Source: Chaetomium olivaceum (Eukaryota > Ascomycota > Sordariomycetes > Sordariales > Chaetomiaceae). From it: a stretch of 64,000 nt of DNA. A model generated the notes under the pieces. That model ran no database searches. It saw only the letters and a program-made list of their open reading frames with translations, and was not told where the DNA came from. The translations under genes were made by a program, and so were the position numbers. The DNA lies in the NCBI GenBank assembly GCA_039881045.1, contig JAYWVB010000027.1, positions 310,001-374,000 of the forward strand, in the 5' to 3' direction. Shown one piece after another: positions 54,799 to 64,000 of the stretch; position 1 is the first letter of the stretch; each line of letters starts with the position of its first letter.

Positions 54799-56407
54799 GC
54801 GTCGGCCGCAGCATCCTCGTCCGTCGCCGGATGGTAGGAACAATCCATTGTTCACGCGTGGCTTTTCTTCTTCGGCAAATTTGGGAACGAGGGATAGAGG
54901 ATCATGTGGGCCTTGGCAATAACTGCGGCAAGTTTCGTCTGTTTCATCATCATGGTGCGGGTGCGGGTAATGGGCTTTTGGGAGAGATATTGCGGTCGGG
55001 TCACTTACGGGGTTTGTGCGGTGATGGGGTCGGCGGCGGATGGACGGACGGCGGGATCAAAAAGTACAAAGGGCTGGAAAGACAAAAAGAACATGCCATT
55101 CTTACAGGGTCCCCTCAGGGCGGAGTTTTCTTCGAGCCGACAACGCATTGTACTGGCTCTCTCTTTTCGGCACGGGGTCACAAAGGGGGATCTGGAAAGT
55201 GTTCGCGGTATCCTCAATCGCCCGGGTTACTCACACACATACGGTTGTTTCCAATTCTCGTCAGCTTCGAAACTCGCAACAATGGGCAGATTCAATTGAG
55301 TCAGGCATGGGCTAAGGCAGGTTCAGGATCGGGGCGGGCGCGTGGGAAAAGGGGGGGAGAGGCGTGCATAGCGAGGGAGTGTACAGGGGTTATATCCGGC
55401 CTTTGGTGCTCGTAAACGGCGGCTGGGACTATATGCCTTTGCCCTGTTTCTGTGTGTTAATCTTGTCCTCTTTTCTATTTTCTTGATCTTTGTGTTTTCT
55501 TTTCCCGTTTCCTCATATATTCAACTAGTATGCTCCAGATTGTGGTCTTTCCTTTTCGAGGACAAAAAGTTTGCTGGAAGGGGTGGGGGCGGTCGGTCGG
55601 CGGGAGTAAAGCGGAACATCAGGGGGCGAAGGGGTGTTGGTTTCGGACTGGAAGGGGAGGGAGGTCATTATTTTTCTCGTTGATGTTGCTGTGTTTAAAG
55701 TTATTTCAACGTTTTATTCTTCGCTTTTGTCTCTACGCTCCAGCTGACTGTCACATATCCCTGCCCCTTACTCCTATCGTCGGGATCCCCCAAGCTGTCC
55801 CCTAGTTTGGACTCTCTCAACCTGTTGTGCTACGGCCCTCCAACCGTTTTTTAAGAAAGCTCGCTATATGGCTGGTGCAGGAAAGGTCAAGATCATGGTG
55901 GCCCCAAATTGTTATCATGTTGGGTTCTCTTCGACGTTCTTGGACTGCGTTTGTCTTCTTCTTTCAGCTTATCGTTGAGCAGAGGCCCTACGGATGGGCT
56001 GAGGCGGCGATATGTTTTAATAATACTTATATTTAGCCTTGCAATGCTGCTTCCCGCGTCTGTGGTGCATTTTGGGGGCATTTGGCACGTTATCGACTTG
56101 GTTTCAGCTCGAGTGTCAGTATTTCCCATCACCATTGCCACCGTTCCCAATGTCATATCACTCTCACGATGCAATAGGTGTCAGTAAGTAAGCAAGAACC
56201 AGATTCAACGCCAGGATATTATGCAACAACTCCTCTTGCGAGCCATTGAAAATACAGCTGGTGGCAATAACCCACCAGCTAGTGACAGCCAAATGAAAAC
56301 TAACCACCAACCTCGACGCCCAGTGCCCAAACGAAGACGAACGTCACATCCCATGACTTTCCCAAAGACCACCTGACCTACCAAAAATCATGAATCAACC
56401 AACTCGT
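54799..56407. other. intergenic between convergent genes
   Basis: 3' flanks of the Nrp1-like gene (+) and of the acidic F-box-like gene (-). T-rich stretches typical of 3' UTRs and terminators occur around 55430-55510. No gene is supported. Confidence 0.45.
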
Positions 56408-59400
56408 CTACCACGGGCGGAACCAATCCCTTAACTTCTTCGTGCGCTCATCCTCGCCGACGTCTTCATCCGCCATGTACTCGGCGAGATCAAGCCCGTT
56501 GGTGTCCTGCGCCTCGGCCATCTGTTGAGCAACCTGCTGGTAACCTTCCGGAGCCTGACCAACCTGTAGGCCACCCATAAGAAAGTTGATGTCGTCCTCT
56601 TCCTCACTCCCATCCCCCGTTCCGCCATCCTCGCCATCTATCTCCATATCGTCATCCTCTGCATCCTCTTCTGTCTCATCACCATCCTTCTCCTCCTCCG
56701 AAGCCACCACCAGCCCCGCTTCCACAACAAAGGCATCAGGATTCCTCAGAAACTCATCCCAATCCAAATCATCCTCCCCATCCTCCTCACCCCCCTCCTG
56801 GACCCCAACCTCCCCATCATCTTCCACACCACCCCCCATCAACATCATCACCGTATCCCCATCCTCCTGCATCTGCCCCTGTCCCGACCGTTTCCGCCGT
56901 CGCCCCCCTTTCGAAACCCGACGCCCCTTCGAACCCCGACCGCGCTCGCCCATCACTCTCCCCCACCCATCCACCTCTTCCTGTTCCGCTTCCCCAGCAT
57001 CATCAGAGTACTCGGCATCCGCCTGCGCCAGCAACATCTCGTCCGTGTTCTCCGAGAGCGCCGTCGCCGGCGTGTGCAGCACCAGCGTCGGGTCCACGTT
57101 GTAGATGGGGATGGGCGGCAGCTGGCGCATGGCGGCGTTGGCTTCTTCGTCTTCTTCGTCGTCGGCGTCGGCGTCGTCGTTGTCTGGCTCTGCTTCGTAC
57201 TCTGTTTCTGTTTCGGAGTCGGGGTCGGTTTCGGTTCTATCGTCGTCGTCGTCGTCGTCGTCTTCTTCTTCGACCTCTGCGGGTGCTGGTTGGGTTCGGG
57301 TTGTGTGCTGGTCGTTGGTGGTGTTGGGGTATGTGTCCTCGTCGGACGAGCCGGAGTCGGAGTCGTCGCGGAAGGACCGCGGTGGGAGGAAGGAGTTGAT
57401 GATGCGGTTGACTTCGGCGGCGGGGATCTGGTCGAGGACAAGGTCCTCGTCGGGAATGGTTGAGGGGTCGTCTGGATCGAGAGGAGGCGGCGCTGGTCGG
57501 AGAGCGAGGTCCGGGTAGCTCTGGGCTGTTGTTAATGGGCGGGCGTTGACTGCGTTGTTAATGTCGACGTCAACGTCGACGTCCATGGCGTCGAGGTCGA
57601 GGTCAGGACCGGGGTCGGTGTAGTTGCTGGCGAGCCGAAGACGCTGCGGCCGGGCGAACTGGGCGAGGCGGCTCTCCAGCTCGTCGGGAGACGGGTCGAG
57701 GATCTTGTACTTGGCCTTGAGCTTTTTGGTACTCATCGCCTCGGTGGTCAGCTTCGCTAGGTTGGCCCAGACGATGTCGTGTTTCCACCGTGCGCCGTTC
57801 AGCTCTTTGACCTCGTCCATCTCCTCCTGTTCCGCCTCTAGTATCATCTCCCGTTCCTCTTCCGTCAGTGTCTTCCATCGCGCCTTGCGGGCGTGTTTGG
57901 GCTGCCACATGCCCTGCTCGAACGGGACATTGCCACAGCCGGAATGGATGAGCTCGTGCTTCAGGGGCTTCCATCCCTTGCACGCCGGCGGCAGGTCGTC
58001 GTCGCTCATGTACATCTCCTCGAGGCTCGGCACCAGGCTGTTTCCCGTAGCAAAATCTACATGGCCATAGATCATCATCTCTTCAACACAAATGTCGAGA
58101 TCGAGTTGGCGGCGGGCAGCCTCGAGTGGTATCAACTCATCGGGTCGCATCAGGTGGTCGGGCCCGGTGCCCCATCCCTCGAAGTGAATGACCCAGCCGA
58201 TCGATATCCACACCATTCACCGCCGGAAGATTTTCATCGAGAATCTGATCGGGGCCTACGTCGTAGCGGAGCTTGAGCTGGCGGATCTCTGCTATCGTTC
58301 GGTATTTTAGCCCGCGGAGTAGAGCCCAGAGGGGGGACAGGCCGCGTTGCCCCAGCATCAAACGCATGAGCATGCTCGACTGCGGGCCGAAGACGGGGTC
58401 GTTGAAGGCAAGGATCAGCTTGACCATAAAGAGCTGGGCGATGTAGAGTTCCTCGTTGCTGAAGAAGTCCGGGTTGTTTAGCAGCATCATGCGCGCTTGG
58501 GTCGTCGCAGCATCCATGATAAGCCAGATCTTCTTGAGAGTCTGATGGGAACCCTCGGGCATGCGATGGCCCCTCCGCGCCAGACAAGCGAGGATGTCCC
58601 GGACCCGAATCTCACGGTTGACTGCCATCTGTAGCCAGAGTAGACCGGGTATCAAACGTATCTCGCCTTCGTTGCCGTTGAGGGGCGGCTGGCCCTCGAC
58701 CTTTGCCTGGCCTGGCTGGGTCTTGCTCAGCTCTTGATCGTCGGCCGTCACGCGGCGACGGCAAGGGTCTTGGATAAACCAGCGGCAGTAGACGGGGCTG
58801 GAGTAGATACGCGCGGCGGTGGGCGCCATGTGGCTTGCCCACGCGAAGATGCTGCTGCGCATGTGCTCGTTGATGGTGTAGTGGACGTCCTTGCTGACGC
58901 TGTAAAGGTGGACGATGTCGAGTGGCCGCATGTGCTTGCACACCTCAACGATGAGCTCAGTGCAGCTACACAAAGAGGCGAGCAGGTCGAAGCGGTCCTT
59001 CTTGGGAGGTCGACTCAGGGAATGCCACTTGGCAGTGGTCTTCTTCATCATGTGAATGCGCTGCCGGGCGATCTGGCGAAACTCGGCGAGGGCAAACATG
59101 TCGGCGCCTTGTAGACCCCCTTCGGCGAGTATGGCCTGCCATTGTTGCTCGAATTCTTCCTCATCGTCTTCCTCCGTCCCTTCATCGTCACGGTCATCCT
59201 CCGTATCCTCGTTTTCCTCCCCATCTTCATCCTCGTAAATCTTGCGTGCCGCCGAATGGTTAGTTCTGGCCCGTTTGAACGAGTGGGAAGGCGTCCTGTT
59301 CATATGATGGACGATTTGGTGTACATTCGGCCTGATGCCTCTGGCTTCGATCTCTTCGCGAGTGGCATTCGCGCGAGCAGCTTGGGCAAGGGCAAGTCGA

Positions 59401-59453
59401 TGCCGAGCAGCATCTAGGCTGACAGCGGTGTCATTTCCTGAAGGAGCTGACAT
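56408..59453 (-). CDS. Large acidic F-box-like fungal protein of unknown function, apparent frameshift
   Basis: The start at 59453 (MSAPSGNDTAVSLDAARHRL) is followed by an acidic, basic-flanked disordered stretch, then an F-box-like helix block at about residues 155-230 (FDLLASLCSCTELIVEVCKHM, LDIVHLYSVSKDVHYTI). A helical body follows (LIPGLLWLQMAVNR, LKKIWLIMDAA, ELYIAQLFMVKLILAFNDP). Near 58216-58226 the frame changes by one base: the first frame ends DENLPAVNG and the second resumes as VWISIGWVIHFEGWG, with a stop on each side. There is no intron of normal size. The repaired length would be about 1014 residues. The C-terminal half is a very acidic low-complexity region (including an uninterrupted run of Asp) with a basic island (GRRRKRSGQ), ending KLRDWFRPW. 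A chromatin or ubiquitin role is speculation; I do not recognise the family. Confidence 0.7.
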
Positions 59454-60202
59454 GACGAAGACTTTAGAAACAAACTAGTTTGAAGAAACGGATGGAATTA
59501 AGTCGGGATTCGTATGTTGTGGTTGAATCGGCAGGGAATGCGCCGATGTAATGCGACTAGTCAGTGACACGATCCATGGAGAGAAGAAAAAAAGAAAGAA
59601 ATTGGAAGAAGTTGAGAGAATCCATGTGTGCTCGAGTAAATGTAGCTGAGATGGCCGCCGTTGTCTGGTTGGCGGTGATGGCCATTGATGATGATCATCG
59701 ACGGTCATTGAGTAATTAGGGTGGCGGTTGATATTGTTGTGCTTCTCCTATTGTCCGAGAGTCTCTGAGTTGACAACAATAGCAGCAACAATACAGCACT
59801 CTAAAAGAACAATACTAATCATTCCCCCACCAACTACAATAACATCAGATGGGATCACATGCCCGCTTCTGTTTGTCATACGGTTTGCTTTGATCTACTC
59901 TGCCGCTACCCGTCCTCATTGCTCTCAGCGTTCTGAGGTTATCTCTGTCAGTTAGCAACGCCTGCTGATGAATCTGCACTGGTTGTCTCACCCTCTGGGC
60001 ATAAACATAGCAGCACTTTAAGGAAAACATAGAAAGAAGACGGCTAAGTTTATACAATCAGAATACAACGACACTAGCTGCCATGTCCCCCATTTGCCTT
60101 GACCGAGCAATTATTTTTAGCCGCAGTGTTACTCCAGACGCTGTTTTATCACCACCTGCTTTGCTGCTTAATCGTGATTTCTTCTTTCTCTTCCTCCGTT
60201 TA
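59454..60202. other. intergenic, minus-strand gene pair spacer
   Basis: Promoter and 5' UTR of the 56408-59453 gene (first ATG 59453). No gene is supported in it. Confidence 0.4.
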
Positions 60203-60640
60203 CCTCCACCACCTCGCTTTCACTATCCTGTCCTCTTCGTCCTCGTCCGCCAGGTCTTCCTCCTCATCCACCAGACCAATCATTCTAGCCCATGCTCCTC
60301 TGGTGGTTACATTCGCTTGCTGCTGCCGTCGCTCCCGCTCCCTTTCCTTCTTCCTCTGCTTCCTTGTCTTCGCCTTCGCCTTCGCTCTCTCCTCGTTCCT
60401 CTGCCTGTCGAAAGCAATCTGCTCGGCCCATGCTCTTCTGGTCGTTACATACGTTTGTTGCTGCTGCTGTCTTCTGGACGTCTCCACGGTTGCCTCGAAC
60501 TCAGACCCGGAATCCGACTCCTTCGACCTCGGACAGGATTCTGGACTCAGAAGGCCTGACGGTTTCGAAAGGCCGGCTGGCCTCGAACTGGTACCTTGGC
60601 CTGCTGTCCGCCGCAACCCCGGGTTTTTACCATCCCCCTT
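60203..60640 (-). other. in-frame open extension after the RbAp48-like TAG
   Basis: 146 sense codons in the same frame follow the TAG of the WD40 gene, ending at TAA 60202-60200. The translation is Arg/Lys/Glu/Gln-rich and contains two copies of a segment resembling QQQ-x-x-VTTR-x-AWA. The minus strand is purine-rich here, so stop codons are naturally rare and both strands are open. It may be 3' UTR. The last codons overlap a GTAAAC donor-like site. Confidence 0.3.
60288..60471. repeat. imperfect direct repeat, about 44 bp, 138 bp apart
   Basis: Copy 1 (60288-60330) and copy 2 (60426-60471) share GCCCATGCTCYTCTGGTSGTTACAT and a CTG-rich end; copy 2 has one extra CTG. They create the repeated AWA/VTTR segment in the downstream extension of the WD40 gene. 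Confidence 0.75.
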
Positions 60641-62179
60641 CTAATTGGACGCGTCCATCTCGTTCATTGGCATCTCAATATCGTCCTGGTTAACGATGGA
60701 ATCCGCAACCTTCCAGATCTGGAGTAGGTTGTCTTCGGCGGCGCTGCACACCAGCCAACGGTCGTTGAGGTTCCAGCTAAAGTCGGCCAGGTGGTTGGTG
60801 TGTCCGCCGTGCATGAAGAGAAGCTCCGGCGGACCGTCTTCCTGGTCCTCTGGCAGCTGCTCCTCGCCCGCGCGGCTCAGATCCCAGAAGAGGACCCGCC
60901 TGTCGTAGCCCCCGCTGCCCAGGATGCTGATCTCAGTCGGGTGCCACGAGAGCGACGTTACTGCGTCGACGTGCCCCTCGAGCGTATGAATCTTCTGCTT
61001 AAGGTTTCTCATATCCCAGATACCGATCGTCTTGTCAGCCGACGCTGTGGCGATCAGAAACTCGGTTCTTGGGTTGAAAGACAGCGCATTGATCGCATCG
61101 CTATGGCCGTCACGGGCGACGACGGCCGCCTTCGTGGTATCGGGGCGCCGCACGTCAATGATTTGGAGTGTTAGGTCGTCTGACACAGTGCCGATCCAGT
61201 GCTTGACCATGGGGTGGTACTGCACGTCATTGACGATATGGTTGTGGTGTGTGTACTTGCGCGACGGCTTGAGGGTCTTGCCATTCCCCTGGACCGTCTT
61301 GAGGTCCCTGCTCCTGTGTTAGTTGCTGCCTTCCTCAAGAGCTAACTTTCACATACCAGAGCAGCACTGTCTTGTCTTCGCTACCAGTTGCCAGGCAGCC
61401 GGCCTCGTGGGGGTTCCAACTCAGCCCAAAGCCTTCCTCCTTGTGACCGATGAGCTCGATTTGGGGATTCGGCGTGCCCGTGGGCGTCAAGCTATGCTTA
61501 GTGCGGTCAAAGATCAAGACCTTGCCGTCCACAGCGAGCGTGGCAATAATATCAGGGTTCTGAGGCTGATACCGTGCCTTGTTGACCTCCCCAGGGTGAT
61601 CAATCTTTTGGGTAATGTTGAACTTGATCACGGCAGGCTCCCCCGACGACCCCTTGCCACCATAACCACCGATCTCGCCGCGTTCCTCGTCATAATCACG
61701 AGGGTTAGGGTCGGCAAACTTGGGCAGCTCGAGTTCGGCAATCTGCAAATAGTTGGGCTTGCCCTCTGCAGTGTGGGTTCCGATGAGCAGCCTATGGACT
61801 GTGCAGTTCTTATCGTTCACGTCCTTGACATCCGGGAACCACTGCGTGGTGAGTGTCGGCCACTCTAGCGCCGTGCTTCAAACACATGTTAGCCTAGATC
61901 GACTTGACGTGATCAATTCGGGCTTCCGTACCTCAGGATCATATCATAGAGGAACGGGCTGTTCTTCTTCCATGTTTTGTACTCTGGCTAATATTAGCGA
62001 GTGCCCGGTCAACAGAATCTCATACAGACACGTACCCTCATTGATGAGCCTATTCTCCATGTGGGCATCGTCCTGGTCGTCCATGCTGACTGCACGCAAT
62101 TAGAATCCTGCTGTTTTCATTAGAATGGAGAATCCGGAGGCATACCATCGACGTCGTCCACAACTTCGTTGGGAGCCAT
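60641..62179 (-). CDS. RbAp46/48-type WD40 histone chaperone (Hat2/Msi1 family)
   Basis: Histone H3-H4 binding WD40 protein shared by HAT1, CAF-1, Rpd3-type deacetylase and PRC2 complexes; nuclear. Five exons on the minus strand: 62179-62146, 62089-62036, 61983-61932, 61875-61357 and 61313-60641, giving 443 residues with all junctions in phase and no frame break. N-terminal helix: ENRLINEEYKTWKKNSPFLYD. Then the family signatures LEWPTLTTQWFPD, RLLIGTHT, KIDHPGEVNKARYQPQN, GHKEEGFGLSWNP, HHNHIVNDVQYHP, DVRRPDTTKA and IWKVADSI near the end. It cannot be assigned to CAF-1 p48, Hat2 or a PRC2-specific paralogue from sequence alone. Intron 4 is only 43 nt (61356-61314). The TAG stop is followed by a 146-codon open extension. 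Confidence 0.93.
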
Positions 62180-63041
62180 CGTGGATGAAATGAGAATTCG
62201 GGCGCAAGATTGAGATTATTCGACTTTAGTTTTTCTAGTCAGGATTTAATTTTGTTTGTAGAGGGGTTGTGAAAGGCGGGAATGGAATATCAAAGATGTG
62301 GCTGAGATTTGAGGACAGACCTTTGCTCTTTGCAAGAAGCGCGGTTGTAGGACGCGACGTGACCCTTCGTTAATTGATTGAGCTTGCCTGCCGTCGCGCC
62401 AGCACTGAGCAAGCGCGCCTTACCAAGCTTAGCTTAGCGGAATTTGGTAGAAACGCACGGACCATTTGATTGCCGAGAAGTGGTCTGGGGGGCGCTCTCA
62501 GCTCTCCAAGTGATGCTGCTGATGGTGGCGTCGGGACTTTGGTGGGGCTCTAAAAGGGTGGGGCAATCGGCCAGTAGTCACCGGCCTCACTTCGTTCGGG
62601 CAAAAGCAGCTTGAACTACCAGCGACAACTGATCAACATCTCCCTTTCGGTATTCTACTACCGCCGCTTCCTGGCCGCATTGTTGTCTTCGCAGCGGTTG
62701 CCGTTATAGACAAGAAGGCTAGCCCGGAGCGTTTTGTTCTTGGGTTTGCGGGTCCGCAAACATTTATCTTTTTGTACTGCTTTATTTCGCCGCTTGCTGC
62801 GTTCTCCCAGTTTCAGAAAGCCCGGCCATTTTTATTCAGCGCCGGCAGCCATCCCACTCAGCGCCCTCCCTTCATCTACAACTTGGAAGCACCGAGTTAC
62901 GACTCTTCATCATACCCCAGCGGTCCACTGCCAAAACGGAAGAAGCCAGTGGTATCACCGCCGACAACCCGAATTGCCCAACCCCGAACCTACAACTACA
63001 ACAACAGGAAAAAGCGCCGTCTTGCGCGTCTTGTTGCCATC
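62180..63041. promoter_or_regulatory. shared divergent promoter region of the RbAp48-like and XRN1 genes
   Basis: The two genes start 862 bp apart in opposite directions, so this stretch carries both promoters and leaders. Pyrimidine-rich leader sequence lies at the right. No TATA-like element is obvious and no gene is contained. Confidence 0.5.
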
Positions 63042-64000
63042 ATGGGGTGTGTATTTGCCGACGAGTTCGTCTCGATGCGTCCAGAGCGCTAACTAGCCAC
63101 GCAGTGTTCCGAAGTTCTTCAGATGGCTCTCGGAGCGCTATCCTGCCATCTCGCAGCTCATCGCCGAGAACCGGATTCCCGAGTTCGACTGCCTTTACGT
63201 GCGTGAACCTCCTGGTTTCCGACGCCATCAGCGACTTTCCTCTCCCACAGTTTCTGACCGATTTGCGTAGCTGGATATGAATGGTATCATTCACAATTGT
63301 ACACACAAGGACTCAGATGACGTGCAGTTCCGCCTCAGCGAGGAGGAGATGTTCATCGCCATCTTCAATTACATAGAACATCTTTTTGGCAAGATCAAGC
63401 CCAAAAAGTTGTTTTTCATGGCCATCGATGGTGTGGCCCCGCGCGCAAAGATGAACCAACAACGTGCCCGCCGTTTCCGGACCGCTCTTGAGGCCGAAAA
63501 AGCGCGTGACAAGGCCCTCAAGGAGGGCAAGGAACTACCTAAGGAGGAGCCCTTTGACAGCAACTGCATTACGCCTGGTATGCTCACCCCCTTTAGAGCC
63601 TAACCTGAAACCCGGGCGCTAACCACAGTGACTATAGGAACCGAGTTCATGGCCAAGCTAACGCAACAGCTCAAGTACTTCATCAACAAGAAGGTATCAG
63701 AGGACAGGGACTGGCAACAACCTGAAATTGTGCTCTCCGGTCACGAGGTACCGGGCGAGGGTGAGCACAAGATTATGGAATACATCCGGAATGCGCGCGC
63801 CCAGCCCGAGTACAACCCCAATGTCCGCCATTGCTTGTACGGGCTAGATGCCGATCTCATCATGTTGGGACTACTGAGCCACGACCCGCACTTCTGCCTT
63901 CTCCGTGAGGAGGTAACGTTCGGCCGCCAAGCAAAACACAAGTCGAAAGAGCTGGAGCATCAGAACTTCTATCTGATGCACCTCTGCATTGTCCGAGAGT
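63042..64000 (+). CDS. xrn1: 5'-3' exoribonuclease XRN1 (3' partial)
   Basis: Main cytoplasmic 5'-3' mRNA decay exonuclease acting after decapping. Exons: 63042-63046 (only ATGGG), 63105-63198, 63271-63577, then 63638 to the window edge. Introns are 58, 72 and 60 nt with CTAAC/CTGAC branch points. The reading gives MGVPKFFRWLSERYP, the universal XRN start, then the conserved catalytic stretch LDMNGIIHNCTH (Asp), MAIDGVAPRAKMNQQRARRFR, HEVPGEGEHKIMEYIR and YGLDADLIMLGLL. The phrase SHDPHFCLLREEV fits cytoplasmic Xrn1 better than nuclear Rat1. The window ends inside the catalytic domain, so the C-terminal regulatory region is missing. No frame defect is seen. Confidence 0.94.

Noticed and set aside
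60099..60644. 181-codon + strand frame opposite the RbAp48-like extension
   Set aside because: Leu/Ser-rich shadow of purine-rich DNA on the other strand, with no domain and no plausible promoter.

Overview
The window is nuclear DNA of a filamentous ascomycete, most likely a Sordariomycete and plausibly Sordariales/Chaetomiaceae. The evidence is short GT-AG introns (43-170 nt) with CTAAC/CTGAC-like branch points, GC-rich coding DNA, widely spaced genes on both strands, a cellulolytic AA9 monooxygenase carrying a CBM1, and fungal housekeeping genes. There is no operon structure and no sign of a virus or prokaryotic island.

Layout, left to right: the 3' end of an unrecognised gene (1-512, +); a chromodomain/HDA1-complex subunit 2/3-like silencing protein (1575-5688, +); cytochrome c oxidase subunit 6 (6859-7662, -); a fatty-acid elongase (9388-10551, +); an AA9 LPMO-CBM1 (12374-13464, +); a disordered fungal protein (16840-18058, -); a polytopic membrane protein (22531-23598, +); an F-box-like protein (26731-29051, -); glycogen synthase (32592-34944, -); an Asn/Gly/Arg-rich protein (37093-37833, +); a CTK1/CDK12-type kinase (40288-43787, +); a structured repeat element and a decayed APH-family kinase pseudogene (about 44.6-45.9 kb, -); a disordered Ser-rich protein (46778-48796, -); a small three-exon Pmp3-type proteolipid gene (50155-50571, -); an Nrp1-like RNA-binding protein (52665-54798, +); a large acidic F-box-like protein (56408-59453, -); an RbAp48/Hat2-type WD40 histone chaperone (60641-62179, -); and the 5' part of XRN1 (63042 to the window end, +).

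The genes serve unrelated functions: chromatin (chromo/HDA2-3, RbAp48), transcription (CTK1), RNA turnover and binding (XRN1, Nrp1-like), energy and carbon (Cox6, glycogen synthase), lipids and membrane (elongase, Pmp3) and biomass degradation (AA9).

Two features stand out. First, five genes contain apparent single-base frame breaks (AA9, the 16.8-18.1 kb gene, glycogen synthase twice, the CTK1-like kinase, the 56.4-59.5 kb gene). Three others end at a TAG followed in frame by a long open extension. Sequence error is the simplest explanation for the frame breaks, but each site can be tested. Second, at 30.70-31.13 kb there is a diverged tandem array of about 97-bp units with a hairpin and snoRNA-box-like motifs.
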